Positions 1 through 11,852 of a stretch of 64,000 bases of DNA are shown piece after piece. Both the position numbers and the translations under genes were made by a program. The stretch is from Spisula solida. Taxonomy: Eukaryota > Mollusca > Bivalvia > Venerida > Mactridae. Positions within the stretch are counted from its first letter, which is position 1. The number at the start of each line of letters is the position of its first letter. The DNA is taken from assembly GCA_947247005.1 (NCBI GenBank), contig OX365949.1:22573130-22637129 (forward strand), in the 5' to 3' direction. The notes under the pieces are model-generated. The model did not search any database. It saw only the letters and a list, made by a program, of their open reading frames with translations, and was not told the DNA's origin.

Positions 1-25
1 TATTATTAAGTGTATTGTATTTTAG

Positions 26-216
26 GTTCGCCAGGTTTTCCAGAGAGTTTGATGTTAAACACCAGTAACAACAGTGGTAGCTTGACCGGTCGACTGAGCT
101 CCCTGAGTTCTCACAGTGGAACATTAGATGCCAGTCTGGGTGGATCTACACCTAGAGAGGAATCAGAGGATGAAGATGCTAGTTCAGATTGGGATAGCTG
201 GGATGAGGAAGAAGAG
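26..216 (+). CDS. Exon of the unidentified gene: Ser-rich then acidic segment
   Basis: The acceptor tattttag ends at 25 and the exon enters with two bases of a split codon. The donor is GAG|gtaggt, leaving in phase 0. The encoded segment runs from SPGFPESLM to DWDSWDEEEE. Aromatic residues embedded in an acidic patch resemble short linear motifs that bind adaptor ear domains (family knowledge; not shown here). Confidence 0.7.
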
Positions 217-2991
217 GTAGGTCTAGTATGTTCTCAGACATTTAAGCCATCTTATGGGTCATCTCAGACCTTCCAGGCATCTCATTGGTCACCATAGACA
301 TTCCAACCATCTTATTTGTCATCTCAGACATTCTAGCCATCTCATTGGTCACCTCAGGCATTCCAACCATCTTATTGGTCACCTCAGGCATTCCAGCCAT
401 CTTATTGGTCATCTCAGACATTCCAGCCATCTCGTTGGTCACCTCAGGCATTCCAGCCATCTTATTGGTCATCTCAGACATTCCAACCATCTCATTTGTC
501 ATCTCAGACATTCCAACCATCTCATTGGTCCTCTTAGACATTCCAACCATCTCATTGGTCATCTCAGACATTTAAGCCAACTCATTGGTTATCTCCGACC
601 TTCCAGCCATCTTATTGGTCCCACAAATAATTTTTCTCAAAAATATTGACAATTTCCCAATTTCTTAAAAAACATGCATAATTTACTTAATTCTCCTAAT
701 AGGAAAACACTGAAAAAATCCCAATTTCATATAAAAGACATTGAAATTTTCTGATTTGGAAAACAGTCAGTGAATATTTGTTCCCAATTGAAGTCTTGTG
801 TAACAGTTGTTGGGTGCATAAAGGGATGTAATTGGATAATAATGCACAAATCGTAAACCTTGTAGTTTGTCATTAGAGTAGAATGGCATGTATAAGTCCA
901 ATAAATCACTCTTAGTGGTAAGCTAGCTTTTCACTGACGGGATTTGTTGGTGTCTGTCCGCCCGACACGTTACACTTGCGTATGGTGTTTAACCCCAAAC
1001 AATTGAATAAAAAACAAGAAAAAGTTCTGGTGGTGTTAGGATCATGTGACTGGGTAGTCTCATGAATACTGCCCCCCCCCCCCCCCCAAATATACACACA
1101 CACAAATGTTTAGTATTGTCATGTATGAAAATTTGAACTACCTAATAGTTTCATGCAGATTTAATGAAGATTGTATTTACTTGCAGGGTCAGTCGGCCTT
1201 TGGTGATGTTTTCTCAATGTTCCTCCAGAAATTACAGAAATCCAGTAAGTTTTCTCTTATTTTATTTTTTATATGTATTAAAATGTGTTTATCTTTCACA
1301 GCCCTTGATCACTGTCAGCAGGGCTCGACACTAACTCTGGTCTGCTGGTCCGAGACAGTGAAAATCCAGAAGGACCAGTGAAAATTCTGGAGGACCAGTA
1401 ACTGTCCTATTTACATACCCGGTATTGGGCGCTTTTGCCCTGTGGGACCAGTGGCCAAAATAATTAGTGTCTAGGCCTGACGGTTAGTAATGGTAGCAAC
1501 ATGTTAACTGAGCCTTATCACAGAGATTTGGGTTCCATGAAAGCATGTTGAATATGATTCTTAAGCCATGGCTGTGGTTTGTGCACTTGATTTGTAACTC
1601 AGCGCTCAAGGTGCCATTCACAATCATGGTAGGTCATACCTTTCTATGGAAATTTGATAAAAATGTCAATTTTCCTCCACATGTGGAGAAGTTGCTGGTT
1701 CCTTGTGGCTGAGCAAGTTAGTGCTTGTTAGGATACAGTCCAGTAAAACTGGTTACTAAGTGAATTGGCCGCCGTGCATATCTAAAAAATTGTTAAGAAA
1801 CGGCGTTAAACCCAAATACTCAAGCAAAGTAAAACATTATCTTAAATAAGATGTGGCCATTTCTTAACTTCAGTACAAAAAAGTCACGTACATATTGCCT
1901 TTCTTCACTGAGCTTGTGCTCTAGTTTTTTTAGCTCACCTGTTAACACTCTGGAGGTCACATTTTTGCTTTGGTCTTCACCAAACTTGGTCAGTAGTTGT
2001 ATCTCAATGAAATCTAGGTCATGTTTGAAGTTGGGTCATGTAGGGTCAACAACTAGGTCAAAAGGTTAAATAATTATAGGATAACCTTGTTAACAGTCTG
2101 GTGGCCACATTTTTGCTTTAATCTTCATGAAGTTTGGTCAAAATGTTTATCTGGGTGACCTTAAGGTCAAGTTAGAATTTGGGTCATGTGGGGTCAAAAA
2201 CTAGGTCAAAGGGTCAAAAAATAGGATAACCTTGTTAACACTCTGGGTGCCATATTTTTGCTTTAATCTTCATGAAGTTTGGTCAAAATGTTTATCTTGG
2301 TGACCTTAAGGTCAAGTTTGAAGTTGGGTCACGTGGGGTCAAAAACTAGGTCAAAAGGGCAAATAATAGAAAAACCTTGTTAACGCTCTGGAGGCCACAT
2401 TTTTGCTTCAATCTTCCAAGAAGTTTGGTCAAAATGTATATCTTGATGACCTCAAGGTCAAGTTCGAAGTTGGTTCATGTGGGGTCAAAACTAGGTCAAT
2501 ATGTCAAATAATAGAAAAAACCTTATTTACACTCTTGAGGCCATATTATTGCTTTAATCTTCATCAACTTTGATCAAAATGTTTATCTTGATGACCTTAA
2601 GTTCACTTTTGAAGTTGGGTCATGTGGGTAAAAAACTAGGTCAATATGTCAAATAATAGCAAAACCTTTTTAACACTCTGGAGGCCTCAGTTTTGCTTTA
2701 ACCTTCATCAAGTTTAGTCAAAATGTTTATCTTGATGACCTTAAGGTCAAGTTCAAAGTTTGGCCATGTTTAGCAGGTGAGCTCCCCAGGATCTATGATC
2801 CTCTTGTTTAACTATGACCTAGATTTTGGAAACTGGACCACATAATCACTTTAGCTTTGCAGCTGTAAGCCTATTGTGTAAGTGTCATCTTATTTCTTCC
2901 TTGTTTTTTAGACACTACAGACTTTATGGTGGAGATAAAAAGTCTAGGATCTCGAGAGAAGAATGTTATCATGGGACTGATCAAAGCATGA
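26..2991 (+). CDS. 3' end of an unidentified gene (three terminal coding exons)
   Basis: Three exons join in phase: 26-216, 1187-1244 and 2912-2991, giving about 108 C-terminal residues before a TGA at 2989-2991. The first part is Ser/Thr/Gly-rich and likely disordered. It becomes acidic and ends in DWDSWDEEEE at the first donor. The second and third exons encode a probable helical tail (GQSAFGDVFSMFLQKL, then a segment ending MGLIKA). All splice sites are canonical (AG at 24-25, gtaggt at 217, tttacttgcag before 1187, gtaagt at 1245, ttgttttttag before 2912). A tryptophan/acidic linker followed by a short helical C-terminus would suit a large trafficking or HEAT-repeat protein such as HEATR5, but that is a weak guess. 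The gene starts left of the window. A possible poly(A) signal AATAAA lies at 4084-4089. Confidence 0.72.
217..1186 (+). other. Intron of the unidentified gene
   Basis: The intron holds a 30-bp minisatellite (231-621) directly behind the donor. A long C homopolymer begins near 1071 and is followed by a short CA repeat around 1090-1105. The rest is AT-rich with nothing recognisable. Confidence 0.6.
231..621. repeat. 30-bp minisatellite, about 13 copies
   Basis: The unit reads roughly CTCAGACATTCCAACCATCTCATTGGTCAT with few substitutions. Because 30 is a multiple of three and the unit lacks stops in several frames, it creates long spurious open frames on both strands. It begins about 15 bp inside the intron after the donor at 217. 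Confidence 0.93.
1187..1244 (+). CDS. Penultimate coding exon of the unidentified gene
   Basis: This is a 58-bp exon with acceptor tttacttgcag and donor gtaagt. It enters in phase 0 and leaves in phase 1. It encodes GQSAFGDVFSMFLQKLQKS, which looks like an amphipathic helix. Confidence 0.7.
1310..1830. repeat. Degenerate dispersed-repeat stretch
   Basis: An imperfect duplication of 'gaaaatccagaaggaccagt' type sequence occupies 1355-1400. The segment ending 'cggcgttaaacccaaatactcaag' near 1828 resembles the 3' end of molluscan SINE-like retroposons. No exon was recognised. Assignment to a named family is not possible from sequence alone. Confidence 0.35.
1932..2783. repeat. Tandem array, ~146-bp unit x6, bounded by inverted AGCTCACCTG
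   Basis: Six units begin near 1941, 2089, 2234, 2379, 2525 and 2669. Each starts 'gttaacactctggaggccac' and contains 'gaccttaaggtcaag' and 'ggtcatgtggggtcaaa'. The array is enclosed by AGCTCACCTG at 1932-1941 and its exact reverse complement at 2774-2783. It lies in the last intron of the unidentified gene. Repeats of this style are common in bivalve genomes (general knowledge). Confidence 0.9.
2912..2991 (+). CDS. Terminal coding exon of the unidentified gene
   Basis: A strong pyrimidine tract and acceptor (ttccttgttttttag) precede 2912. The exon completes an Asn codon in phase 1 and encodes a 25-residue tail ending VIMGLIKA, then TGA. Phase agreement with the previous exon is the main support. 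Confidence 0.66.
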
Positions 2992-3494
2992 GCATATCTT
3001 GCACAGTAACGCAGGAAGTTATATAAAAGTTATCATACAAAATATGTTGAAAACATCAATATTCTAAGTAAATGTATGAACATACCTACAATGGTAGCAC
3101 TGAAAAGTATGTAGAAGTTGTGAAACACAAAATATATATTGAAAACATCAATACTTCGAGTGACCAGACTGTCTGTGTTTGAAATGACCCTTTGACCCCT
3201 GAAAACTTTGATCCTTTGACCCTCAGGGTTTTGAATGAAGAGTATTACCATATATTCTTTAAATGATAGGTATGGTTGCTATAACATAGTAAAATCCTAT
3301 ACAAGATTATCAAAGTGACCAGTAGGAGTCATACCCTGGCTTAACCCTTGATCATTGACAGCTGTTTAGATCCACATGTATCTACCTATGTGATAGTTAT
3401 CATACAAATTGGATGAAATCACAATGTACAAGTATAACTTGCATTATTATATTATGTACTGTATTATCATTGATATTCACAGGGATTAATTTTT

Positions 3495-3615
3495 CATTGG
3501 AGCTCACCTGGTTAGCCCTGTGGATAGAGCACTCCCTGTTAATAGAGCACGTGCTTGTCTGCTGAGCAATCGAAGGTTTAAATACTGAGCTGGACAGGTT
3601 ACACGTTTGTCTTTT
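3495..3615 (+). repeat. tRNA-derived SINE fragment
   Basis: The run 'gctcacctggttagccctgtggatagagcac' resembles a tRNA A-box region. 'gcaatcgaaggtttaaatac' resembles a decayed B box. There is no intact tRNA fold, so this is a SINE head and not a tRNA gene. Confidence 0.4.
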
Positions 3616-4490
3616 GCTAATCATTAATTAGTAATTAAATGAAGGGGTGTAAGCTTGCATGTAAGCAATAGGTCCACAAGATCCGCACATGACTAAAATG
3701 CTATAATTTACTGATAATTGCATAAATATATCAATGTGACGTCACCCAGGGCGGTGTAATGTGTACACATTTACTAGGCGATGTTAGCGATGGTGTGTAA
3801 GGTTAGAATGGGCAGTACAGCGGGGGTGCTTAAACGAGTACCTGACATGGTTTTTGTACAATACGACGTCCGTAATTCGGAGTTAGATTGTATTTGATGT
3901 AAGTGTTGATGTTAACTGAAACCACAGAAACCACTGACTAGGTACCAGATAGGAAATGTTTCCCTGCTTTTATTTCATAGGTATAAAATATAAAATGCTT
4001 TATCAGATATCAACCATTTTGTATCGATACAAATATCGTATCGATAATTTTGATCGATACTCAACCTACTGATTGTCTCAATTAATAAATCTCCATTATA
4101 CACTACAATGAATTTCTTTCCAATGTTGGTAAATCTACAACTTGCAGTCCCACGAAGTTGTCTTTTCACCAAATAACACAAAATTCATTCCCCATGAAAA
4201 TCAACAATTTTACAGTATAAATGTTAATGAATTGTGTTTGTATATAAATTGTTAACAATGCTAGTTATGAAATGATACACTATTGAGATTTTCCCTATTT
4301 ATAACATTATATAAGTCATTGGTTTGTACTAAGACTGATTCAATGCTTGCCTTCTTGCTTGCAATATATGTTAACGTAGCTAATGCCAGTCTTTGTAGAT
4401 AGAATTTTAGAATGTTAGAACAGATTACACGTATTCAGAATTTAGTCATTCACATTAATGTAACTTTAGCTAGTTAGGTACAGCCATGTA
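3616..4490. other. No feature seen
   Basis: AT-rich sequence downstream of the unidentified gene, possibly partly its 3' UTR. No exon, repeat or RNA gene was recognised. Confidence 0.4.
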
Positions 4491-4745
4491 TTGCGCTGAA
4501 TTAAAACTCTATTAGCTTTACTTAACAATAATTTTACCCCTATATAAAAGCTATTTAGTCTTGAACTTATTGTGCTGAATTAGGACTCTATTAGAGGCAC
4601 CTGTTGTACATTTTACCCCTATATAAAACCTATTTAGTCTTGAACTTAAGGTAACTTTAACTTGGCATGGCCGTTTATTGTCCTGAAATAGGACTCTATT
4701 AGAGGTACCTGTTGTAAAATGTTACCCCTATATAAAAGCTATTGG
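4491..4745. repeat. ~80-90 bp tandem repeat, three copies
   Basis: Each copy contains 'gctgaattaggactctattag' followed by 'ttttacccctatataaaagctatttagtcttgaactt'. Copies start near 4491, 4570 and 4665 with moderate divergence. Confidence 0.8.
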
Positions 4746-5236
4746 TTCATCCCTGTATATATCAGTTATCCTCTTGTTATACCTAGCCAGTTATTTGTAT
4801 AGGAACATGATTAACAAATTGATAAGCTCATTATTTCATTGTTACTAACCTCTGAACAGTGGCCACCTTTGTATGGAGACCACTTTTGTGATTTCCAATT
4901 CCCATGACTGGCCTTTGTTCACATGTTAGACTGCATTTGGTTATACATGCATGCTAGTTGGGTTGGTTTACTTACTTCTTGGCCTCAATCTGTCAACGAA
5001 GACGATGGGTTGTGCCTGTCTCAGTCTGTGTTGCAACTTGAACAAAGCCTAGGATGACAGTGAACGCCTATAACGTACATAACTATACTATACTTAGTCC
5101 ATTACTGTTGTAATTTAATGACCATACTGTAGAAACATGGTGCAAGCCTCAGGCCCACTTTTGTATATTTATTGCCTTATAGCTTGCTTAAAGTAGAACA
5201 GTATGACTGTATAATGTGATGTTAGCTTACTGTACT

Positions 5237-5687
5237 CAGTGTAGCAATACCACATGACTTTCATATCACTAAAAGGCGATAAATCCAAGACGAAAATGGC
5301 TTCGCTTCAAAAACAAAAATAGTGGTATTTTATTTCTATACCAATGTCTATGAAACATACGCCAGTCTAAGTAGAAAATATAAGTTTTCCACGAAATGTA
5401 GCATCCCTATTAGTAGCTGGGCCGTTTTCTCCAGCACCCTATGAAACCTTGCAAATAAAGTCGGCTTGAAACTCTGAAGGTTTCACAGGGTGTAGGAAAA
5501 AAATGGCTCAGCTGCTGAAAAAGATCCTTATTTTGTGGAAAGCATACATATTCTACCTTAGACTGATGTATGTTTTATAGAAATTGCGACGAAATACAAT
5601 ACTTATTTTTGTCCTTAAAGTGAAGAAATTTTCGTCTTCAATTTGTAGCCTTTAATGATGTCAAAGTCATGTGGTATTGCTACACTG
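5237..5687. mobile_element. Foldback small transposon, family B copy 1
   Basis: The element is about 450 bp and nearly self-complementary along its whole length. It starts CAGTGTAGCAATACCACATG and ends with the reverse complement. Inner segments such as 'cctatgaaacc' / 'ggtttcacagggtg' and the 'gctgaaaaagatc' region also pair. Flanks GTACT and TTACT suggest a 5-bp target duplication with one mismatch. It has no coding capacity. Confidence 0.82.
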
Positions 5688-5892
5688 TTACTTATAGATC
5701 TATCTCAGGTTTTTGTAGAATGCTTGTACATATAATTGTTATATTATATAATTTATTTATTATTTAGTTAGTTATTATTTATAGTTACATTATTACATAT
5801 CAGTATGTGTCAAATTGTTATCTAATTTTATACAATGTGACGCTATGTTTGTATCACATGGTGTGAGTAGCACACTAGTTCATTTAATCATT

Positions 5893-6245
5893 ATGCACCA
5901 GTCAATATTATGCCCAACCGGGGGATGGGGGGGGGGAGGCCGAGATACAGGGGGAATGAGACAGACGAATCTTCCCGACAGGCGGGAATTAGACGACTTT
6001 ATCGACTCTGAGTCCCGGGGAATAGACTTTCGTCCGGGAATTTCGACACCGCAAAAGACGATAGTGATACTTTTATTTGTCTTTTAATTAAAGTACCCTG
6101 ATGAAAAACTATGCCTCACGGTTGGGATTTAGACAGGTAGCATTGTCTCCTGGGTTGGGATTTAGAAATGAAAAAATTGAAAATGTCTAATTCCTCCTGG
6201 GTCGCCCGCCACTCCCCCGGGCGAGCAAAATATTGACTGGTGCAT
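5893..6245. mobile_element. Small inverted-repeat element with GC-rich interior
   Basis: Terminal inverted repeats read ATGCACCAGTCAATATT at the left and its reverse complement at the right end. A second inner pair involves 'gcccaaccggggg' and 'cccccgggcgagc'. The interior is much richer in CpG than the surroundings. No open frame of note. Confidence 0.65.
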
Positions 6246-7924
6246 TATTTCTCTCTGATCATCATATTTATAATAAATGGGGGTGTTCTGCATGTGTATT
6301 ATTTTGGCTATTTGCAAATTTTTGTAACAACTAAAGATTAGAACTTTTGTTGTAACTGCATCCAGTTTGGATGACTTCTGTGAAAACCAAGGTAGTAAAA
6401 AATCAAACACTGGCAAATTTGTGAAAATTGGACTTTGAGCAAAAACTACCTAATTTATTGTGTATACACGTACCTTCGAGTGATACCTATGATTTGTAAA
6501 AAAAATTGTTACAAAAGCTATTTTAATCAAATGTTAAGCACAACACAGACTTCTTCAATGGGATTATGGTTAAGCAGTCCCCTTAACCTTAGAGAAATTT
6601 GGTAGAGGTTTTCTACAAAACATGGATACCATATTATTTTATTTATGTTCTTATTTATTATTGCCAATCAAACTATATGTGTATGAGTCATGGTCTGTGA
6701 TGCTGGAATTTACCACCTTAGTGTTTAAAAGCCAGAAACTGTTGTTGAAAGCTATAAGATGCATGAGAATACGATTGTTTTATAAGTTCAGTTTGTAAAA
6801 ACAACAAAATAAACTGCAACAAATTGCTACTTCAATGTTTGCTATAAAGTGTAAGAACACAGTAAATTAAGATTGCAGATTCAGACATAAACTAAACTTT
6901 GTTGTAACAGTATAAATCATATCTGTGACAAGTGATGCACAATTTGTTCCCATATAGGAATGCCGCTAATCTGTCTTTGATTGGTAGTGCCAAGCCTGAC
7001 AAAATATTATCCAGGAGAAATATGTAAGTGCTTCACAAACTTTACTACACGTCCACATAGTGTATTTATTCTTAGTAAAAAGGCATAAGAATGCATGTAG
7101 TTGCATGCCATAAAAATAGTTTTATCCCTACCAAATGTTTTCTTCACCAGCGCAATTAATTTTTCTTTGATACCATCAAGAGGCAATATTGTATACAACA
7201 TAGCAAAATCGTACATACTCGCAGAAGAAACATGCTGTTTTCAATGAATGTTGACAAGAATTTCACTGTTAATACCGAAATGACAGACTCTGGCTCATAG
7301 ATACTAGTAGTTGTTCTTGTCATATGATTCAGTGTATACATTCCTGGTCATTCGTATTGTTATATATATTGTTTTTGTCATATTTTATTTCTATTTATCA
7401 CTACGTCAATATTAATTGTGATAGCAAGTTTTATATAGTAGTATAGTTAGTTCATATATCAATCTGTTGATGTATCCATTTGAAATAATCAACTAAAGCT
7501 AATTTACATATCACTTATCTTTAGTCTAAATTCATATTTCATCAAACTAATGGTATATTTAGACAAGGCTATAGTCTGTCAATCAGACACAGTGACTACA
7601 TATTCGTCTCTGATGAATATTGGTTGTAATCTGACAAACAGCAAACTTTGTGATATTTTGTGATTGTTTTAGTGTCTTTTAAATATTTCAAATTCTAATT
7701 ATCAATTAGTCTTATAAATCCAGTATTGTTTTCTTTTCTAATTGTTCTGTAGAAGCCAAGTGTTTGTGAATGCTTGTGTAGTGTCGTTCATATACATAAA
7801 TATCCGTCCAGTTTGTTGAACATGTGCATGTACTCCATATAGATGCGTTGATATGAAGTTTATCATTGAATAAAAGACATTTTATGACAGTTGTTGCTTT
7901 CCATATTACTTGTACCCTAGTATC
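6246..7924. other. No feature seen
   Basis: AT-rich intergenic sequence. Short open frames occur but lack composition, splice context or recognisable motifs. Confidence 0.4.
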
Positions 7925-8201
7925 CAGGGGTGTCAACAGGGCCAAATTAAAAATCCTGAAAATCATATACGGCTGATCATTTTTGCCAAATGAGACCTTC
8001 ATTGCACTTCAACCACATTGTTTCCATATTTAGCGAAGTTTGTATTGAATAAAACCCTTCATAGCAGATTAAATTGACCATAACTTTGCCATTTCTTGAG
8101 ATATTTTCATCAAATAACTTTTATTTTGGTCAGAAATCATAGCTCTTTTCAGGATAGATAAATCTGGAATTCCTAATTAATCAGGAATATTGACACCCCT
8201 G
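7925..8201 (+). mobile_element. Family A small transposon (CAGGGGTGTCAA ends)
   Basis: Full-length copy running from CAGGGGTGTCAACAGGGCC to ATTGACACCCCTG. The flanking pentamer AGTAT is present at 7919-7923 and 8202-8206, an apparent target duplication with one extra base at the left. The interior includes the family hallmarks 'cataactttgccatttcttgag' and 'ttttcatcaaataac'. Confidence 0.88.
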
Positions 8202-8328
8202 AGTATGTATGTACCTGTAATGTCACTCAGAAGTCCAATCGTTCAGCCTTCTACTCTGGGTTGGGATCCTGCCTTTGTTGAGATAAGACTATGAATTTCA
8301 CTGGGTCTGCCTTTGATAGGTCTTTCAA

Positions 8329-8650
8329 AAACTAGTAAACTCATTGAACAAGAGATGTTTGTAAAACATGTATGTCTGTCTTTTATTATTGTCACCTGCA
8401 GGCAAAAAGTCATTAATGTAAAAGGTAAATGGCAAGTTTGACCTTAAATCTATATCAATTAGGGGCCATCTACCTAACAGTACTGATCTGATAGTGACTA
8501 ACCTTCGTATTAAGGTTGAAGATCCTATGCACAACCTTTCTCAAGTTATTGATCGGAAACTACTCGGCCCAGCCATTCACATTTAAGGCCAGCAGTCCTT
8601 GAAATTTGAAAGGGGGATTGATCCTGGTCTGTTGAGTTTGAGGTCAAAGG
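8329..8650. repeat. Dispersed repeat of the 'gtaaaacatgtatg' type
   Basis: It shares 'agagatgtttgtaaaacatgtatg', 'gttgaagatcctat' and 'ttattgatcggaaac' with a copy at 16822-17078. It is part of a widespread bivalve-style repeat rich in 'aaggtcat/gtgacct'. Confidence 0.6.
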
Positions 8651-10072
8651 GTCATGGTCACAATAGTTTGAAACATAAATGACAATTCTGCTACAAATAG
8701 GGGCATACAAGTACCAACATTCGCTCATACTGATTAACGTATCATATGAGCAACCACCTTGCAGGTATTACAGGGATACCCCTTGCTTGTTTTAGACAAA
8801 GTAGAACAAATTGTGTCATCCTCATAATCCAACAGGAAATCAACCAAGTATGAAAATATAGGATGGTGGGACATTGGCACTTGTCTCATACCCAAAACCA
8901 TCCAACACTATGAACACTAAAACAACAAACTTGTTTTGTAATGGTAAGAATTTTTATTACGAAAGTGGACATTAATAAATACACGCATTAACAGTAAATT
9001 CATTAAAACATTAAAATATACAGTGAATGTGCATGTATAGAGTATCAACATCCACATTTCCACATTCAACCATCAGACGTTGAGCTTTACAGCAAAAATG
9101 TCACAAAACACACATACATGTAAGAGATTACCAGTTCAAATTTAATTCCAAGTGGACACCATGTAAGCTAAATACAATTGTATAAATGAACTTGGAGTGG
9201 ATGTCCATTCACTTGAGCAGCGAAAAGTACCCCCCCTCTTGCACAAACATCATTGAATCTATTTGATCACTTTTGTAAGGACCATTTCAAGTCCAACAGG
9301 CTGAAATCACTTGGAATTGAGGAATGTTCACATCCCTATATTTAATCATAAACAACATACAAAGGTTTGATGATACATTTACACATTCCATTATCCTGAT
9401 CAATATATATATATATCAGGCCTGGTAATTGGCAATCATTGTCTGACCTGAAAATCCCGGTTTTAAAGCCTGAAACTCTTATTTTTCAATATAAACAAAG
9501 AAGGAAATTCAGGATACAAAACCTGAAATCAGACACAGGCCTGAAATATACCAGGCCTGGTATATACATAGGTATGTCCTCAACTTGTGTATGTTGTTAC
9601 GAATGTAATCTTGACAATAAATGTTACACCTACCAGAGCAAGCTCTTAAACAGGCTCTATTTATAACAACCTGCACATTTTCTATCCATACTAAAATTAA
9701 CAAACAGTTCAACAATCGTTCAATAACATGCAAAAAATGCATATCTACAAACGTGTCAAGCAATTAAGTTTTAACTCAATATCATATAACAGATTCAAGT
9801 AATTAAAATGATTTTCCAAATTTGCTTCAACAACAAATAAAAGTCTTCAAGTAACACTTAAACACGTCAAAAGAACAAAAATATCTACACTGTAAACTTG
9901 TTTGCTGTATCAAAAATTATATTGTATGTGTGCTAAAACTATGGACACTAAAAAATCTCAACGCAAAGAAATATTCACATCAATGATCAAATACTAAATA
10001 CATCATCTATTAGATAAAGGAAACACCCTCATTGTGTTATACTGGTATAGCACTGAGAATTTGACATGATCC
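8651..10072. other. No gene seen; short CAGGCCTGGTA repeats
   Basis: AT-rich. A small cluster of 'caggcctgg' and 'cctgaaa' repeats lies at 9418-9565. Nothing else was recognised. Confidence 0.4.
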
Positions 10073-10304
10073 TGACCTTTATGCATGAATATATTACAGG
10101 GTTCTTAAGTTGAATATATAAATTTTCGCGAGAAAATCGTGCACAATCGGGTTCTTTAGATTTGTATTGTTATTACACAACGAGCGTCTTCGTGATTCTC
10201 CCCGCTTATGAAAACACACAACCGGGATTATAAATATAGACAATAAAACAGCTGTTAAATTATGCTAATACAATACAGAGTCGTGTCAAATTCTCTGGAC
10301 TATA
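10073..10304 (+). repeat. Dispersed repeat, partner of 52913-53150
   Basis: It shares several blocks in order with 52913-53150: 'atgcatgaatatatta', 'aaatcgtgca', 'gagcgtcttcgtga' and 'gctgttaaattatgct'. No terminal repeats were identified, so the element class is unknown. Confidence 0.6.
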
Positions 10305-11595
10305 TGTTAGAAAATATGGAAGTTAATGTAACACATAACTATGCTTCTTCAGATCTACAATTGGACAATAAAAATACACAATATCTTGTCCAGTCCAAAA
10401 CATTCATAATCTATTTACACGAATAAACAAATTGAAACATAAATAAACTAAAAATATTGAGTAGTACAAATTAATATCAGTCTTTAATGTAAAATAAAAG
10501 AACACATTAGTTAATAAGTTTGGGAGGTTTTTTTTGGAAGAACACAGAATAAGCAAAATATAAATAATTCAATGGCAGTTTTACACTTCAGGTATTAGGT
10601 TATAGTAAGAGATGATCATACAAGAATGTAGTACAATAAGGAGATCTGAAAACCCCTAAATCACGACTAAGGGAAGATTCTTCCCATTTGCAATAAACAA
10701 TGTATATTTATAAATGCGTAGCTTATTAAATTTCAACATATAATCATACAAGGCAAGAGGAAATCAGGTCAGAAAATCATGAATTAGCATAAAGTTAAAC
10801 TTACAAACTTGTCAGACTCAGGTAAGTACACAGAATGTCCCTATAATTCAAAATAATCTTGTCGATATTTTCAAGTCTTTCTACAACGGAAACGATGGAA
10901 CCACTGACTTCAAATGCGCAAATCTCATTTCATTGACAAAAGAATACATATCGGTGTCATCATAGAATTGTATAAGGCACGAGAAAATCAGTATTAAAGT
11001 AAAAACGACCATGTATCTTGCAAGTTACAAATTATCAGCATTGTCACAGAATATTTATTATTTGCTTATAAACAGGCTGTTAATCTATCTCCCTGGCATA
11101 GAATGAAAAATGCTACATCAAGTACACATGCTTTAGCATGGTATAATGGAAAGTAAATGATACATGTCATGATGATGTGAGTCAGTCATATACCACCAGT
11201 AAAATTCTATATGATAATTGTGAAAAATATCTGACAAAGACAATGTCTAACATTGAGATGGTTTGAGCGCTAACTGTGCGACAACAACACATGTAAAAGG
11301 CATCATGTACTAATACAGCATTCATATGTTTATCTAGGGAAAACTCTCAACAAACAAACACCTCATTAACCGAACACTACCATGAACCAAACCACACATA
11401 ACATTGATGAAAATGGACAAAGTTTATAAATGAATGTTAAGATTTTAAAATCTATCTGAGAAGATAGTTAAAACTATGTACCAGTTCATAGGACATGGTC
11501 TTGCATCAATTAACTCGTCTTATGCATGAATTATGAAAATAAATTCTACTTCTTGATCTATAAACGCTTGAGCAATGGAATGAATTGTTAATATT
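10305..11595. other. No feature seen
   Basis: AT-rich intergenic sequence without recognisable exon or repeat. Confidence 0.4.
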
Positions 11596-11852
11596 GGTCT
11601 CAGCAACCGGGATAAGGGACCAGCGTGGTAGATAACGAGTCAAGTAGGTCTTAGCGACTGGGATAAGGGGCCAGCGTGGTAGATAATGAGTCAAGTCGGT
11701 CTCAGCAACTGGGATAAGGGGCCAGCGTGGTAGATAACGAGTCAAGTAGGTCTCAGCAACTGGGATAAGGGGCCAGCGTGGTAGATAACGAGTCAAGTAG
11801 GTCTCAGCAACCGGGATAAGGGGCAAGCGTGGTAGATAACGAGTCAAGTAGT
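11596..11852. repeat. 51-bp minisatellite, five copies
   Basis: The unit reads 'gtctcagcaactgggataaggggccagcgtggtagataacgagtcaagtag' with few changes. The unit length is divisible by three, so an apparent 17-residue protein repeat on the minus strand is a by-product. Confidence 0.92.

Noticed and set aside
254..649. 131-codon open frame (and overlapping frames on both strands) with His-rich repeats
   Set aside because: It is a by-product of the 30-bp minisatellite, whose length is divisible by three. There is no unique sequence or domain.
11506..11847. 113-codon minus-strand frame with a repeated TRYLPRWPLIPVAET motif
   Set aside because: It comes entirely from the 51-bp minisatellite. No start context or splice structure supports it.
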